In this document: piece after piece, positions 16,301-23,769 of the stretch
How the letters are laid out: each line of letters starts with the position of its first letter
Position numbering within the stretch: position 1 is the first letter of the stretch
Assembly: GCA_910575245.1 (NCBI GenBank)
Contig: CAJTEN010000001.1
Coordinates: 124,001-188,000, forward strand
Reading direction: 5' to 3'
Length of the DNA stretch: 64,000 bases
Source of the DNA: Clostridia bacterium
GTDB lineage: Bacteria; Bacillota; Clostridia; Lachnospirales; Lachnospiraceae
Program-made: the position numbers and the translations under genes
The notes under the pieces: generated by a model
Seen by the model: only the letters and a program-made list of their open reading frames with translations
Databases searched by the model: none
Told to the model about the DNA's origin: nothing

Positions 16301-16562
16301 AGATGACCAGGAAAGACGACAGGCTTTCCCCAGATATGCCGATCAGGGCAAACAGGACGAGGGGCAGGGCTGTCAGGCACAGCACGATGATCCGTGCAGT
16401 CAGGCTCAGGGGAAGGAACAGGAAGACCGGCAGCCCGGTCACGGCAGCCAGGATGCCGGCCTCGATTACATTCCTTGCCCGGAACATGCCACCGAAAAAT
16501 GTGCCTGTATCCACAAAGTTCGGCGGGATGATATAGGTATCATGGTCATTTTGATTATTCAT
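13356..16562 (-). CDS. virB4: VirB4-type transfer ATPase fused to PrgI/VirB3-like N-terminus
   Basis: 1068 residues. Residues 1-100 resemble PrgI/VirB3-like membrane proteins (IIPPNFVDTGTFFGG then two hydrophobic helices). Residues about 105-245 form a very basic, Lys/Ser-rich linker. The rest is the VirB4/TraE ATPase that powers pilus and channel assembly: Walker A GTSGAGKT near residue 695, Walker B TIFIDECWQLL near 920, and a C-terminal NNNNIMVEFKASPVEKDLI stretch. Usual VirB4 proteins are about 800 residues; the extra length is the fused N-terminus and linker. It follows the C39 peptidase gene after a hairpin-bearing gap. Confidence 0.9.
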   Translation of the reverse strand: MNNQNDHDTYIIPPNFVDTGTFFGGMFRARNVIEAGILAAVTGLPVFLFLPLSLTARIIVLCLTALPLVLFALIGISGESLSSFLVIFLKYMKNRRIVGGEGQETLQKVSGTKKGRKEHQQKKNHHGKTMTSEYAAPDEKQTRNKASGKNDRISGISGWKRKGEEDFPAEFDQVKGYEIRQKLRPSQPQAKQQAGTQTKKSSKGNKRTSKKDSGKKTSGKLGKPAHRNSPHKKNHSAKKPLYTPEPQFTHLNPVADYLPISRIENGIIYTKDHRYVKVVEVIPINFLLRSVREQRSIIYSFVSYLKISPVKLQFKVLTRRADIGRHMDTVRREMAQETNEQCLLMQEDYLQFIQQICSREAVTRRFFLIFEYEPWGNTRRTDEEGEAIGSLQSAVHTASNYLRQCGNEVVLPDNEDEFTIDVLYNLLCRNESAAKPLPVRAKEVVAQYLADGREAEIDHIPAGEFIAPTSIDFTHGRYICIDGLYYAYLLIPSDGYRTHVPAGWLSLMVNAGDGIDLDMFLSRQPKERIIQKVGQQLRINRSRIKDASDTNTDFDDIDSAIRSGYFLKEGLANNEDFYFMNLLITITAPSEEDLEWKVSEMKKLLLSQDMRVSSCHFREEQAFLTALPLVSVEKGLYERSKRNLLTGGAASCYPFTSYEMCDDNGILLGVNKYNSSLIIVDIFNSAVYKNANMAILGTSGAGKTFTMQLMALRMRRKGIPIFIIAPLKGHEFHRACANVGGEFIQVSPASPHCINVMEIRQVDRTVNELLDGPGIQLSELAEKIQRLHIFFSLLIPDMNHEERQLLDEALIHTYNKKGITHDNASLADPKNPEQYREMPVLGDLYEILKKSAATKRLANILNRLVNGSASTFNQHTNVSLDNKYTVLDISSLTGDLLTVGMFVALDFVWDRAKEDRTEEKTIFIDECWQLLSGAGATGTRLAGDFVLEIFKTIRGYGGSAVCASQDLNDFFNLDEGRFGKGIINNSKTKIILNLEDDEAMRVQSALHLSDAEIMEVTHFERGNGLISTNNNNIMVEFKASPVEKDLITTDRRELKDIVERIRRQNEAG

Positions 16563-16594
16563 GTAATAGTACCTCTCTTTCGCAGTGTGTCAGT

Positions 16595-16650
16595 TCCGGC
16601 CATGGGTAAATTCAGAGCGGAACCGTCCGTAAACAGGTTTCATGGCCGGA
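16595..16650. other. Intercistronic inverted repeat between C39 gene and virB4
   Basis: TCCGGCCATG (16595-16604) and CATGGCCGGA (16641-16650) are perfect 10-bp inverted repeats with a 36-nt loop. There is no T-run, so it is more likely an RNA processing or stability element than a terminator. Confidence 0.55.
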
Positions 16651-16665
16651 CTGGGGCAGGGCGGC

Positions 16666-18042
16666 TCAGCCGATGATCCAGAAAGGGCCGCCGGCGCCGG
16701 CACGCCTGCTGGCTTCATTCAGTATGATGGAAAGATCCCAGAGCTGTCCGCTCCGTCTGTAGCTGGCGGGGTCCGCCACCAGGATCTTCCCATCCTTTAC
16801 GCCCCGCAGCACGATAAAATGGCCGCCGCTTGTAAAGTGTCCCTTTGACATGATAGCCACCACCAGTTTCCCGTCTGCCAGGGCATCCAGTATCCGCTGG
16901 GGTTCCGAGGGGGAGCAGCCGGAAACGGCAAGTCCCCAGTGTGCAGCGGCCCCTGGGATCAGGGCATGGTAGGAACCGCTGCCTTTGCACCAGTAGCCGT
17001 TCTCATAAGCCCACCGGGCCATCTGCTCAGGGTCAACAGTTTCATCTGCCAGGGAGGATACCACAATCGCCATGGATGTTGGACCGCAGCCGTAGCCGCC
17101 GATATGGTCGGTGCCGTAGGGCTTACCGGCGTAGCGTTCATCCAGCTGGTTGAAGTAGACAACCTCCGTGGCTCCGTCCGTGAAACGGACATCGCCCAGG
17201 GAAGGGATGCTGTTTCCTTCCCAGTCCTCCAGGTTCTGTATCAGCCCGTCCCCCAGAAAAAGGCTTAAATTTTGTGCATAATCCGAGGCAAGGCTTTTCT
17301 GCTCATCCGTAAGGGCAAATACCTGGTCGGCAAAATAGGCTTCCCCATTATAGGAAATGGTATAGATCATCCATTTCTCTGATATGGTCGTTTCTTCTCC
17401 GGTATCCGGGTCTTCTACTGTTTTTTCCCGTATTTCCTCTGTCCGCTGGTAGGAATAGAGGTGGGATTTCCCCCGGCGCATGACAGCCGCCATGTCAGCA
17501 ATGGAGATATCCGCAAAGTCCTTTTCCTTCGCCGCACAGTACTGAGAGATAAACAGGTTTGCATTGTATACGGGGCCCAGCTCATAAGGGTTGATGACCT
17601 CCATGCCGTCCCCGCCGGAGACAGAAAAATCACGCTCGATCCGGTTCATGACATCCTCCATGCCTTCGCCCAGGATGGTGCTGATGGTGTAGGTGATGGT
17701 ATTGGCATTTTCCACAAGGGCATTTTCACTGTTCAGGATGGGTGTTTCCGGGTCCGCAGGGGAAAATGCGGAGGAAAAGCCGTCAAAGAGCAGCCCGGGG
17801 AGCATGAGCACGAACAGCACCGGGAGCAGCAACAGTACAGCGGCTGCCGCTGCGAACTTTCCAACGGCTTTCCGTCCTTCCCATAATGCCCCGGCTGCCG
17901 CGCCATAGGGACCGCCTGCAGCGGCACCCTTTGCAGCCCCGGATACCGCCTTTCCCACTTTTACGGCGCCTCTGGCAAGGTGTGCCGCAGAAGCTCCGGT
18001 TTCAAGGGCCTCATTCAGTCCGTTTTTCTGTTGTTCTGCCAT
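16666..18042 (-). CDS. Membrane-anchored C39-type cysteine peptidase of the transfer system
   Basis: 458 residues. The N-terminal 65 residues are Ala/Gly-rich, followed by a strong transmembrane helix (about 65-90). The middle (about 115-270) is an extracellular domain of unknown fold. The C-terminal 160 residues are a papain-like C39_2 peptidase: Cys in GGYGCGPTSMA (near 318), His in TSGGHFIVLRG (near 405) and Asp in VADPAS. Similar ICE systems place a wall hydrolase or peptidase here to open the envelope or trim transfer proteins; the substrate is unknown. Its start is next to the stop of the preceding membrane protein gene. Confidence 0.8.
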   Translation of the reverse strand: MAEQQKNGLNEALETGASAAHLARGAVKVGKAVSGAAKGAAAGGPYGAAAGALWEGRKAVGKFAAAAAVLLLLPVLFVLMLPGLLFDGFSSAFSPADPETPILNSENALVENANTITYTISTILGEGMEDVMNRIERDFSVSGGDGMEVINPYELGPVYNANLFISQYCAAKEKDFADISIADMAAVMRRGKSHLYSYQRTEEIREKTVEDPDTGEETTISEKWMIYTISYNGEAYFADQVFALTDEQKSLASDYAQNLSLFLGDGLIQNLEDWEGNSIPSLGDVRFTDGATEVVYFNQLDERYAGKPYGTDHIGGYGCGPTSMAIVVSSLADETVDPEQMARWAYENGYWCKGSGSYHALIPGAAAHWGLAVSGCSPSEPQRILDALADGKLVVAIMSKGHFTSGGHFIVLRGVKDGKILVADPASYRRSGQLWDLSIILNEASRRAGAGGPFWIIG

Positions 18043-19053
18043 TTATAACCTGTCCTTTCTCTTCGGTGCCGGAGGCATCTTTTTCACGATGGATTCCTGA
18101 TAAGCGATGGAACCGTCAGCCGCCATGTAGGGCGATTTCTCCACGGCGTCCTGTGCATACTGCTTATACCAGGAAGTGCCGTCCACAGCCTGCACGGTAG
18201 TGTATGCCCCTTCCGGCGGGGTATACTGATCCGCATGATACATGCCGAAGGAAATACCCTCCGGGTGTTCTTCAGAGATCTCCGTGCCGGTGATGCGCCC
18301 GCCCCCGATCTCTACGCCTGTAAAGGATGGTACATGCTGTGCGCCCTCTTCCAGGGCGGCATAGCCCATGTAGGAACAGAGGGCCTGGGCAGCCTTTTCT
18401 CCGGTCATGGAACCCAGGTCTGCCATGTTCCCCGTTGCCACCGTACCGATCACGCTGTTGGCAAAATCGCCGCCTTTCACAACGGAAGATGCATACATGT
18501 TTCCGCCGATGCCGGCAGATACGGCGGATGCGAAACCGCCGATCCCGGTCCTGGAAGTCCGCTCACTCTGCTGATTCGTTTCCGTGTGGGCAGTAGCTGT
18601 GCGTATGGCGCTGTTTGTGACCTGGCGGCTGACCACCCCGGCAAGGCCGCCTGCCATGAACCCGCCCGGACTTCCGGGTGAGCCGGAGCCTGTGTTCACA
18701 TGGGAGGAGCTGCTGTGGCCGCCGCCGAAATGCTGGCGGGAAAAGTTCCGGACTGCGCCTACACCCCTTGCGGCGATCATGGCTTCCGCGATCATGGAAC
18801 CACCCGTATGCCCTACGTTGACGCCTATGCTGGACATGAAAGAGTCAATCTTTTGGGACACCTTTAAAAATGCGATGGCACACAGGAACCATACCAGGAC
18901 ATTACCCGATACTGCCTCCCGGCCTGCCGCATCCACCTGGGCCTGGGCATCGCTCTCCGAAAAGGCAAAGGCCGTCTGGCAGGACAGGCAGAGGATGAGC
19001 ACGGTCAGAAAAGCCATCGTCAATATTTTTTTATATCTTTTCATGGTTATCAT
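18043..19053 (-). CDS. Transfer-associated membrane protein with Gly/Ser-rich region
   Basis: 336 residues. A signal-like N-terminus (MKRYKKILTMAFLTVLILCL...FAFS) precedes a second hydrophobic segment (GNVLVWFLCAIAFLKV, about 52-68). After a Gly/Ala/Ser-rich part (HFGGGHSSSSHVNTGSGSP near 122) a soluble C-terminal domain follows. The start may be the ATG at 19053 or the in-frame ATG three codons later. It lies between the VirB6-like and C39 genes as in other Clostridia ICE operons, so it is likely a channel or envelope component. Specific role unknown. Confidence 0.65.
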   Translation of the reverse strand: MITMKRYKKILTMAFLTVLILCLSCQTAFAFSESDAQAQVDAAGREAVSGNVLVWFLCAIAFLKVSQKIDSFMSSIGVNVGHTGGSMIAEAMIAARGVGAVRNFSRQHFGGGHSSSSHVNTGSGSPGSPGGFMAGGLAGVVSRQVTNSAIRTATAHTETNQQSERTSRTGIGGFASAVSAGIGGNMYASSVVKGGDFANSVIGTVATGNMADLGSMTGEKAAQALCSYMGYAALEEGAQHVPSFTGVEIGGGRITGTEISEEHPEGISFGMYHADQYTPPEGAYTTVQAVDGTSWYKQYAQDAVEKSPYMAADGSIAYQESIVKKMPPAPKRKDRL

Positions 19054-19085
19054 CTTTCCTTTCTATTTCAGTTCCGCATGTTTTT

Positions 19086-19796
19086 TCACAGTGAAAGCGG
19101 GTTCGCAATAAAAGCCCCGACCATGCTCGTGAACAGGCGCAGGCACCAGGCATTCATGAGCAGGAGAAAGACCTGCCCGCCGAACATCCGGCACCAGGAT
19201 TTGAAAATGTTAGAGGTGGACTGGGAGGCTCCCATGGAAAAAGCCACGGGTGCCGTGTAGACCAGCACCCCCAGGAGGACATACCGCTCTGCTGCTTCAA
19301 AAAGGAGCTTTAAGTAGTTCCATGCCAGCACCAGCACAACGATCAGGGCGATCAGGGCCACAGCCCCGTTGGCGCAGACGCCGATGATGGCCAGCATCAC
19401 CGAATTGAAATCGGCAAAGCTTAATGCCGGCAGGTCGGAATCCATGATCCAGTGGTATGGGGTGCCGCCGATCTTTAAGACCGTGTCCACGATGCCGTCC
19501 GAGAAGTAGGCCAGCAGGATGAAGAGGACGGAGCGGATGCTCAGGCGCACCGGGTCCTCTGCTTCAATGCCGGCTCCCAGCCCGAAGTTTTTGAACAGCT
19601 GCCATATCCAGTTTAAAAGGATGAGGCCGATGGCCAGCGCCACAAAGACTTTATACATGGTCTCCGCAGCAGGAAAGTAGCGGAGAAACACGGTCATGTC
19701 GCAGCCCAGCGCCCCCAGGACTGAAGTGGTGATAAGGTCAAGGCCGTGCATCACCTGTTCGGCGATCCATTCCACAATGCCGTCTAAGATACCCAT
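19086..19796 (-). CDS. VirB6/TrbL-like polytopic channel protein
   Basis: 236 residues with five or six hydrophobic helices (about 38-60, 78-98, 120-150, 150-170, 180-195, 205-225). This is the size and plan of the CD1112-type VirB6-like protein in Clostridia ICEs, which forms part of the inner-membrane channel. GGAAAGGAG lies before the ATG. It sits directly after the VirB2-like gene, as expected. Confidence 0.8.
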   Translation of the reverse strand: MGILDGIVEWIAEQVMHGLDLITTSVLGALGCDMTVFLRYFPAAETMYKVFVALAIGLILLNWIWQLFKNFGLGAGIEAEDPVRLSIRSVLFILLAYFSDGIVDTVLKIGGTPYHWIMDSDLPALSFADFNSVMLAIIGVCANGAVALIALIVVLVLAWNYLKLLFEAAERYVLLGVLVYTAPVAFSMGASQSTSNIFKSWCRMFGGQVFLLLMNAWCLRLFTSMVGAFIANPLSL

Positions 19797-19818
19797 AAAT
19801 GATCACTCCTTTCCGGTG

Positions 19819-20211
19819 TCAGCCGTTCCACTTGCCGTCCGCAAAGAACGGGGTGATGTAGGCCATGATGAAGCCAAGCCCGTTTAAGATCGCCCAGGTG
19901 ATGCAGATACGCTTCAGCCATGCGCGGCTCTCATCCACCGTGCGGCCGGAGCGGGAGAAGTTCATCATCAGCAGGGCAACGGAAGCTGTGACAATAGCGG
20001 CAACGGTAGAGATAAGCACGATCTGGTTATAGACATCCTTCATGATCTCCGTGGCTTTTGTCCATACATCTGCGGCATAGGCCGGCTGGGTAAACATCAG
20101 GAACATCATGGAACTGAGGAAGGCATAATAAGCTGCCTTTGCGGGGGAGAACCTGGGTTTTGGTTTCTTTCCTGCCGTGGCAGGCGTCTGCAGTTTGTTT
20201 TTCAGTCTCAA
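19819..20211 (-). CDS. VirB2/TrbC-like pilin, first gene of right transfer unit
   Basis: 130 residues from TTG at 20211, chosen because AAGGAGG lies 8 nt upstream; a longer in-frame start at 20259 has no such site. A long basic leader (about 1-32) is followed by a hydrophobic segment ending AYAADVW, a likely signal peptidase site, and then two more helices separated by a short basic loop (FSRSGRTVDESRAWLKR). This is the plan of VirB2/TrbC-type pilins (two helices in the mature form). Here it is the first gene of the operon, downstream of two leader hairpins. Confidence 0.8.
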   Translation of the reverse strand: MRLKNKLQTPATAGKKPKPRFSPAKAAYYAFLSSMMFLMFTQPAYAADVWTKATEIMKDVYNQIVLISTVAAIVTASVALLMMNFSRSGRTVDESRAWLKRICITWAILNGLGFIMAYITPFFADGKWNG

Positions 20212-20245
20212 TTTGTGGACCTCCTTTAAATAAGATTTGGATGTG

Positions 20246-20285
20246 GAAAGAAAGACCATGCCGCAAAAGCGGGCATGGTCTTTTT
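20246..20285. terminator. Second leader hairpin of the right ICE operon
   Basis: AAAGACCATGCC pairs with GGCATGGTCTTT around a short loop. T-rich sequence flanks it on both strands, so it could stop transcription from either side. It lies 35 nt before the VirB2-like start codon. Confidence 0.5.
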
Positions 20286-20332
20286 CCGCCGGGCCGGCAG
20301 GTGAGAAAACCGTGAGTTTTGCTGGGAAAGGC

Positions 20333-20363
20333 GCAAAAAAGGCACCTCTTTTGGAAAGGTGCC
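20333..20363 (-). terminator. Intrinsic terminator in the leader of the right ICE operon
   Basis: On the minus strand GGCACCT and AGGTGCC pair around a 9-nt loop and are followed at once by TTTTTT. It stands between the promoter (-10 at 20407-20412) and the first gene (20211). Transcripts must pass it to express the transfer genes, so antitermination or attenuation is likely. Confidence 0.7.
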
Positions 20364-20406
20364 ATGTCAGCCCGGATTGCTTCTGGATACAGTTTTAAGC
20401 ATATTT

Positions 20407-20482
20407 AGTGTAGCATATCCCTATTTACGGCGAAAGAGCAGAACCGTGCCAATTTTGTGCGGGATTGTGCCAATTTTGTGCC
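20407..20482 (-). promoter_or_regulatory. Right ICE promoter with four GTGC(C) direct repeats
   Basis: Minus-strand extended -10 (TGC then TACACT, 20407-20412) with a poor -35 at 17 bp (TTTCGC). On the plus strand GTGC recurs at 20446, 20457, 20467 and 20478, spacing 11, 10 and 11 bp, within two copies of GTGCCAATTTTGTGC 21 bp apart. The distance from the -10 to the first repeat is 34 bp, as at the left promoter. The 20483-20800 stretch holds no gene that I can support. Confidence 0.72.
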
Positions 20483-20802
20483 AGATATTTTGGAAAACAA
20501 AAAATGAAAAATTTTCGATGATCTGCAGAAAAAGAAGATAAGCTCCTTTATTTATATAGCATATGGGTTACATCCGAAATATGGAAGGCTCTTTGTACCT
20601 TGACAATTTTATAGCACCATTCAGGAGTTATACAGGCGCAGACGGATAGTGTGCGATGACCATGTGTGAGCCCGCCCTCTGTTTAAAAATTGCATAGCAA
20701 TACCTGAAATACGCGGCAAATATATTGGCGCAGGAAATGACCTGATTGAGTGTGTACGAATGACACTCCCCTGATTATAAGTAGGAAAAACGCTAATTGC
20801 AG

Positions 20803-20832
20803 TTGAAAAACGGAACATTCGATTCGTATAAG
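20803..20832 (+). promoter_or_regulatory. Promoter of the excisionase-integrase genes
   Basis: TTGAAA (20803-20808), 18 bp, TATAAG (20827-20832), 76 bp before the excisionase start. Confidence 0.5.
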
Positions 20833-20908
20833 ATATATGAAGCGGATTTATATCAAATGCCATACGGATACCATTTCAGCTGCAAAAAACAAAGAGAGGA
20901 GGCAGACA

Positions 20909-21124
20909 ATGGCAGCAGATATAGATAATGAAGTGGCAGTTGATCAGCAGGTATACCTGGCAGGCGATATTCAACGTATGCTTGGAATAGGAAAGAGTAA
21001 ATCTTATACCTTCCTTGAAGAGGTGTATAGGCAGAAGAATCCGCCGTTCAAAGTTCTTAAAATCGGTAAGCTTTTCAGAGTGCCAAAGCGGGGCTTTGAT
21101 GAGTGGCTGAATGGCGGTCTATAA
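20909..21124 (+). CDS. xis: Excisionase-like helix-turn-helix protein
   Basis: 71 residues from the ATG at 20909, with GAGGAGG 6 nt upstream. A winged-helix/MerR-like fold is seen: VYLAGDIQRMLGIGKSKSYTFLEEV then FKVLKIGKLFRVPKRGFDEWL, the pattern of excisionase-type DNA-binding proteins that bend attachment sites and steer recombination towards excision. It lies 16 nt before the first recombinase gene, in the usual xis-int order. Confidence 0.85.
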   Translation: MAADIDNEVAVDQQVYLAGDIQRMLGIGKSKSYTFLEEVYRQKNPPFKVLKIGKLFRVPKRGFDEWLNGGL

Positions 21125-21140
21125 GTAGTGAGGTGATTTA

Positions 21141-22337
21141 GTGAAGCAGCCAGCAAAGAAAAACGGAGTTGTTTTTTATGAAGAGACTTCCTGGTTCCAC
21201 AGAGTAAAGCTGTTGCAGCCGGATGGTTCAGTAAAGTATAGTAAGCGCGGAGGCTTTCAGAGTGAAGAAGAGGCGGAAGCCAGTTATTACCAGTATGAGA
21301 AAGAATTCAAGAAAGCTTCCAGAGCCTATCAGTTGTCGGCAAAGCCTAATCCGGATGTGGATTTAAAAGATTATCTGCTGTATTGGTTTGAGGATGTATT
21401 TTCCCAGAGGATTGAGAATACAACCCGCATGGTATGCGCATACGTGCTGTATGACTTGATCCTGCCGAATATGCAGCAGAACATAAAATTGCGGTATGCC
21501 AATGAGGAGTATTTTGACTCCCTGCTGGCCGTTGTGTCAAAGACATGCGAGTCCGCCGGTAATAAGTCCAGAGAGTTTTTGAACATGGCGATGAAAGAGG
21601 CTGTAATACAGGAATATATCAGGGTTAATCCGATACTGGCAACGAAACCATATCCGAGGAAAAAGCCGACGATTATTGTCTTAAACAAAGCAAATGTAAA
21701 AAAACTCCTGAAAGCTGCTTACAACAGTGGATGGTATCTGGAGATTCTGCTGGGTCTGTTCTGCGGACTCAGAAAAGGCGAGATTTCAGGCTTGAAATTC
21801 GGAGATTTTGATGCTGAAAACAGGACGATCTATATTCAGCGGCAGATTACGTCAAACCCTGTGATTCCAAAGGGGGAAAGAAAAATTCAATCGTATGAGG
21901 TTATAGAGAAAGCGCCGAAGACAGATAACAGTTATCGGCTGCTGCGGATACCGGAGGCTGTTGCGGAGGAAATTGAAAAAAGAAAAGTTTTGGTTGAGGC
22001 AAATAAACAGCAGTATGGCGAACAGTATTTTGACCACGATTATATCTCGTGCCAGGAAAACGGCCTGCCGCATTCCACCGCCGCCATGAACAGCGCTTTG
22101 ACAAAATTATGCTCCAGAAACGGCCTGCCCCACATTACAGTTCATGGGCTGAGACATATGTATGCAACAATATTGATAGAGCAGAAAGTTCCTTTGATCA
22201 AGATATCTGCTCTGCTGGGACATGCAAGTGTCAATACAACATTTGAATATTATTGTGAGGTCATGGATGAAAATGAGCAGATCATTACTTTTATGAATCA
22301 TACTTTTGTTCCGGAAGGGAGTGTGTCTGCATGTTAG
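21141..22337 (+). CDS. int: Tyrosine recombinase 1 (integrase)
   Basis: 398 residues, GTG start at 21141 with GAGGTG upstream. The N-terminal arm- and core-binding domains (about 1-175) precede the catalytic domain. Catalytic residues are visible: Arg in LFCGLRKGEISGL (near 215), HGLRH (near 335), LLGHAS and the Tyr in TFEYYCEV (near 375). It catalyses strand exchange between element and chromosome attachment sites. It overlaps the second recombinase by 7 nt, so the two are translated together. Confidence 0.9.
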   Translation: MKQPAKKNGVVFYEETSWFHRVKLLQPDGSVKYSKRGGFQSEEEAEASYYQYEKEFKKASRAYQLSAKPNPDVDLKDYLLYWFEDVFSQRIENTTRMVCAYVLYDLILPNMQQNIKLRYANEEYFDSLLAVVSKTCESAGNKSREFLNMAMKEAVIQEYIRVNPILATKPYPRKKPTIIVLNKANVKKLLKAAYNSGWYLEILLGLFCGLRKGEISGLKFGDFDAENRTIYIQRQITSNPVIPKGERKIQSYEVIEKAPKTDNSYRLLRIPEAVAEEIEKRKVLVEANKQQYGEQYFDHDYISCQENGLPHSTAAMNSALTKLCSRNGLPHITVHGLRHMYATILIEQKVPLIKISALLGHASVNTTFEYYCEVMDENEQIITFMNHTFVPEGSVSAC

Positions 22338-23632
22338 ATCTGAGTTTGAAAAATTATGTCGATTGGAGAGTGGCACAGGTAATGCCTGTGCGCTCCGGCT
22401 TCGGCTACAGGGTATTTTTGAAATATCCGGACGGAAGCGAAAAACCACAGCAGAAGTCCGGATTCAAAACAGAGAAGGAGGCGAATAAGGCAAGAGAGAA
22501 GACGATCGCAGAATTATATAATGGTACGTTTGTTGTGTACACAAAGGTTAGTGTTGCTGATTTTATGATATTCTGGCTTGAAACGGATCTGAAAAAGCGT
22601 ACTGAAAGCCATGAAACTTATTATAATTATTGTGGGACAGTAAAGAACCATATCATACCTGTTCTGGGCAGGAAGAAAATGACGGATGTTACCCGCGGAG
22701 ACATTCAAAAATTGTTTAATACCAAGGCAGAGTATTCGAGGCCGGTAGCAGAGCTGGTAAAAACAATCATGAATGTCTCTTTTCGTTATGCGGTAACGAA
22801 CAAAGTGATCCAGGCCAGCCCGGTGGAGGGGATAGGACTTCCCAAAGCGGAAAAGCCGCAGCAGAAATCAGGTTTCAGAACCCGGAATATCAACACGCAG
22901 AAAACACTGACGATGGAGCAGATACAGATTTTACTGGAAAAAAGCAGAGATACCCCGATCCACATGCAGGTACTGTTTAATGTGCTTATGGGGCTCCGCA
23001 GATCCGAGATCAATGGTGTCAAATATTCGGACGTTGATTATATCAACCGTACCTTAAAAGTGGAACGGCAGTTAGGGAGAGTACATAACGCAGCAAAAGA
23101 AGACTTTGCTCCAAAAACTTTTACGAAACAGGAGGTAGGATTAAAGACAAAATCCAGTTACAGAGAAATTCCGATTCCTGATTACGTCTTTGAGGCAATC
23201 TTAAAGGAACGTCGGGTGTATGAGAAAAACAGGAATCGCAGAAAGAGAGAATTTCAGGATCTGGACTATATCTGTTGTTCCACCCTTGGCAGGGCAAGGA
23301 GCAAAGGATTTCATTGCCAGTATTATAAGCGGCTTCTTTCAGAAAACGGCCTGCCGGATATTCGCTGGCATGATCTTCGCAGCACCTATTGTACGCTCCT
23401 GCTGAAGGAGGCATTCAATCCAAAGGCGGTATCAAAGCTCATGGGACATGCCAAAGAACTGATAACAATGGATGTTTATGCTGATAATAAAGGTATCATA
23501 GCAGACGGCGTACCGGAAATGGAAGAGTATATGAGAGAAGTATTACCGAACCTGGAAGAGGCGGAGATTTTAAAAAAGGAACTGCTGGATATCGTGCTGG
23601 ATGTAACAGAATTTCTTCCGAACACAGGATGA
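22331..23632 (+). CDS. Tyrosine recombinase 2 (integrase)
   Basis: 433 residues. It contains an AP2-like/arm domain (about 20-60), a core-binding domain (about 70-160), and the catalytic set: Arg in LMGLRRSEINGV (near 223), WHDLRST (near 347), LMGHAKE and Tyr in MDVYADN (near 385). It contains the stretch EKPQQKSGF twice (near 37 and near 174), an internal repeat of unknown meaning. Two complete recombinases in one operon suggest either a joint reaction or a composite element. It is the last gene of the element before uvrB. Confidence 0.88.
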   Translation: MLDLSLKNYVDWRVAQVMPVRSGFGYRVFLKYPDGSEKPQQKSGFKTEKEANKAREKTIAELYNGTFVVYTKVSVADFMIFWLETDLKKRTESHETYYNYCGTVKNHIIPVLGRKKMTDVTRGDIQKLFNTKAEYSRPVAELVKTIMNVSFRYAVTNKVIQASPVEGIGLPKAEKPQQKSGFRTRNINTQKTLTMEQIQILLEKSRDTPIHMQVLFNVLMGLRRSEINGVKYSDVDYINRTLKVERQLGRVHNAAKEDFAPKTFTKQEVGLKTKSSYREIPIPDYVFEAILKERRVYEKNRNRRKREFQDLDYICCSTLGRARSKGFHCQYYKRLLSENGLPDIRWHDLRSTYCTLLLKEAFNPKAVSKLMGHAKELITMDVYADNKGIIADGVPEMEEYMREVLPNLEEAEILKKELLDIVLDVTEFLPNTG

Positions 23633-23636
23633 AAAA

Positions 23637-23688
23637 GAACAAAAGTTCGATTTCATATCTATACAAATTTTATAGTTTGTGATATGAT
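23637..23688 (+). promoter_or_regulatory. LexA-type SOS box and promoter before uvrB
   Basis: GAAC-AAAA-GTTC (23637-23648, followed by G) matches the Gram-positive LexA operator GAAC-N4-GTTC. Twelve bp later TATACA (23660-23665), 17 bp and TATGAT (23683-23688) form a promoter. uvrBA is a known LexA target in Firmicutes. The site lies only 4 nt after the recombinase stop, so whether it belongs to the chromosome or the element is unclear. Confidence 0.55.
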
Positions 23689-23769
23689 AAAAAAGTTCTT
23701 TCCGTACTGTTTAGTCCGTATGGAATTACAGAGGTACACTGAGTAGCAAAAAAGGCAAATTGTGAACAG

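Noticed and set aside
20446-20481. Short regular repeats as a CRISPR remnant
   Set aside because: The units are only 4-15 bp with no spacers of CRISPR length and no cas genes; the phase of 10-11 bp fits an operator.
20425-20482. Sigma-54 promoter look-alike (TTGGCACGGTTCTGCT on the minus strand)
   Set aside because: The GG and GC elements are 9 bp apart and not 10. A good extended -10 stands at a fixed distance downstream in both copies, so the motif is better read as part of the activator repeats.
20593-20640. TTGACA at about 20599 as a promoter
   Set aside because: No -10 hexamer lies at 16-18 bp; the nearest TATACA is 23 bp away.
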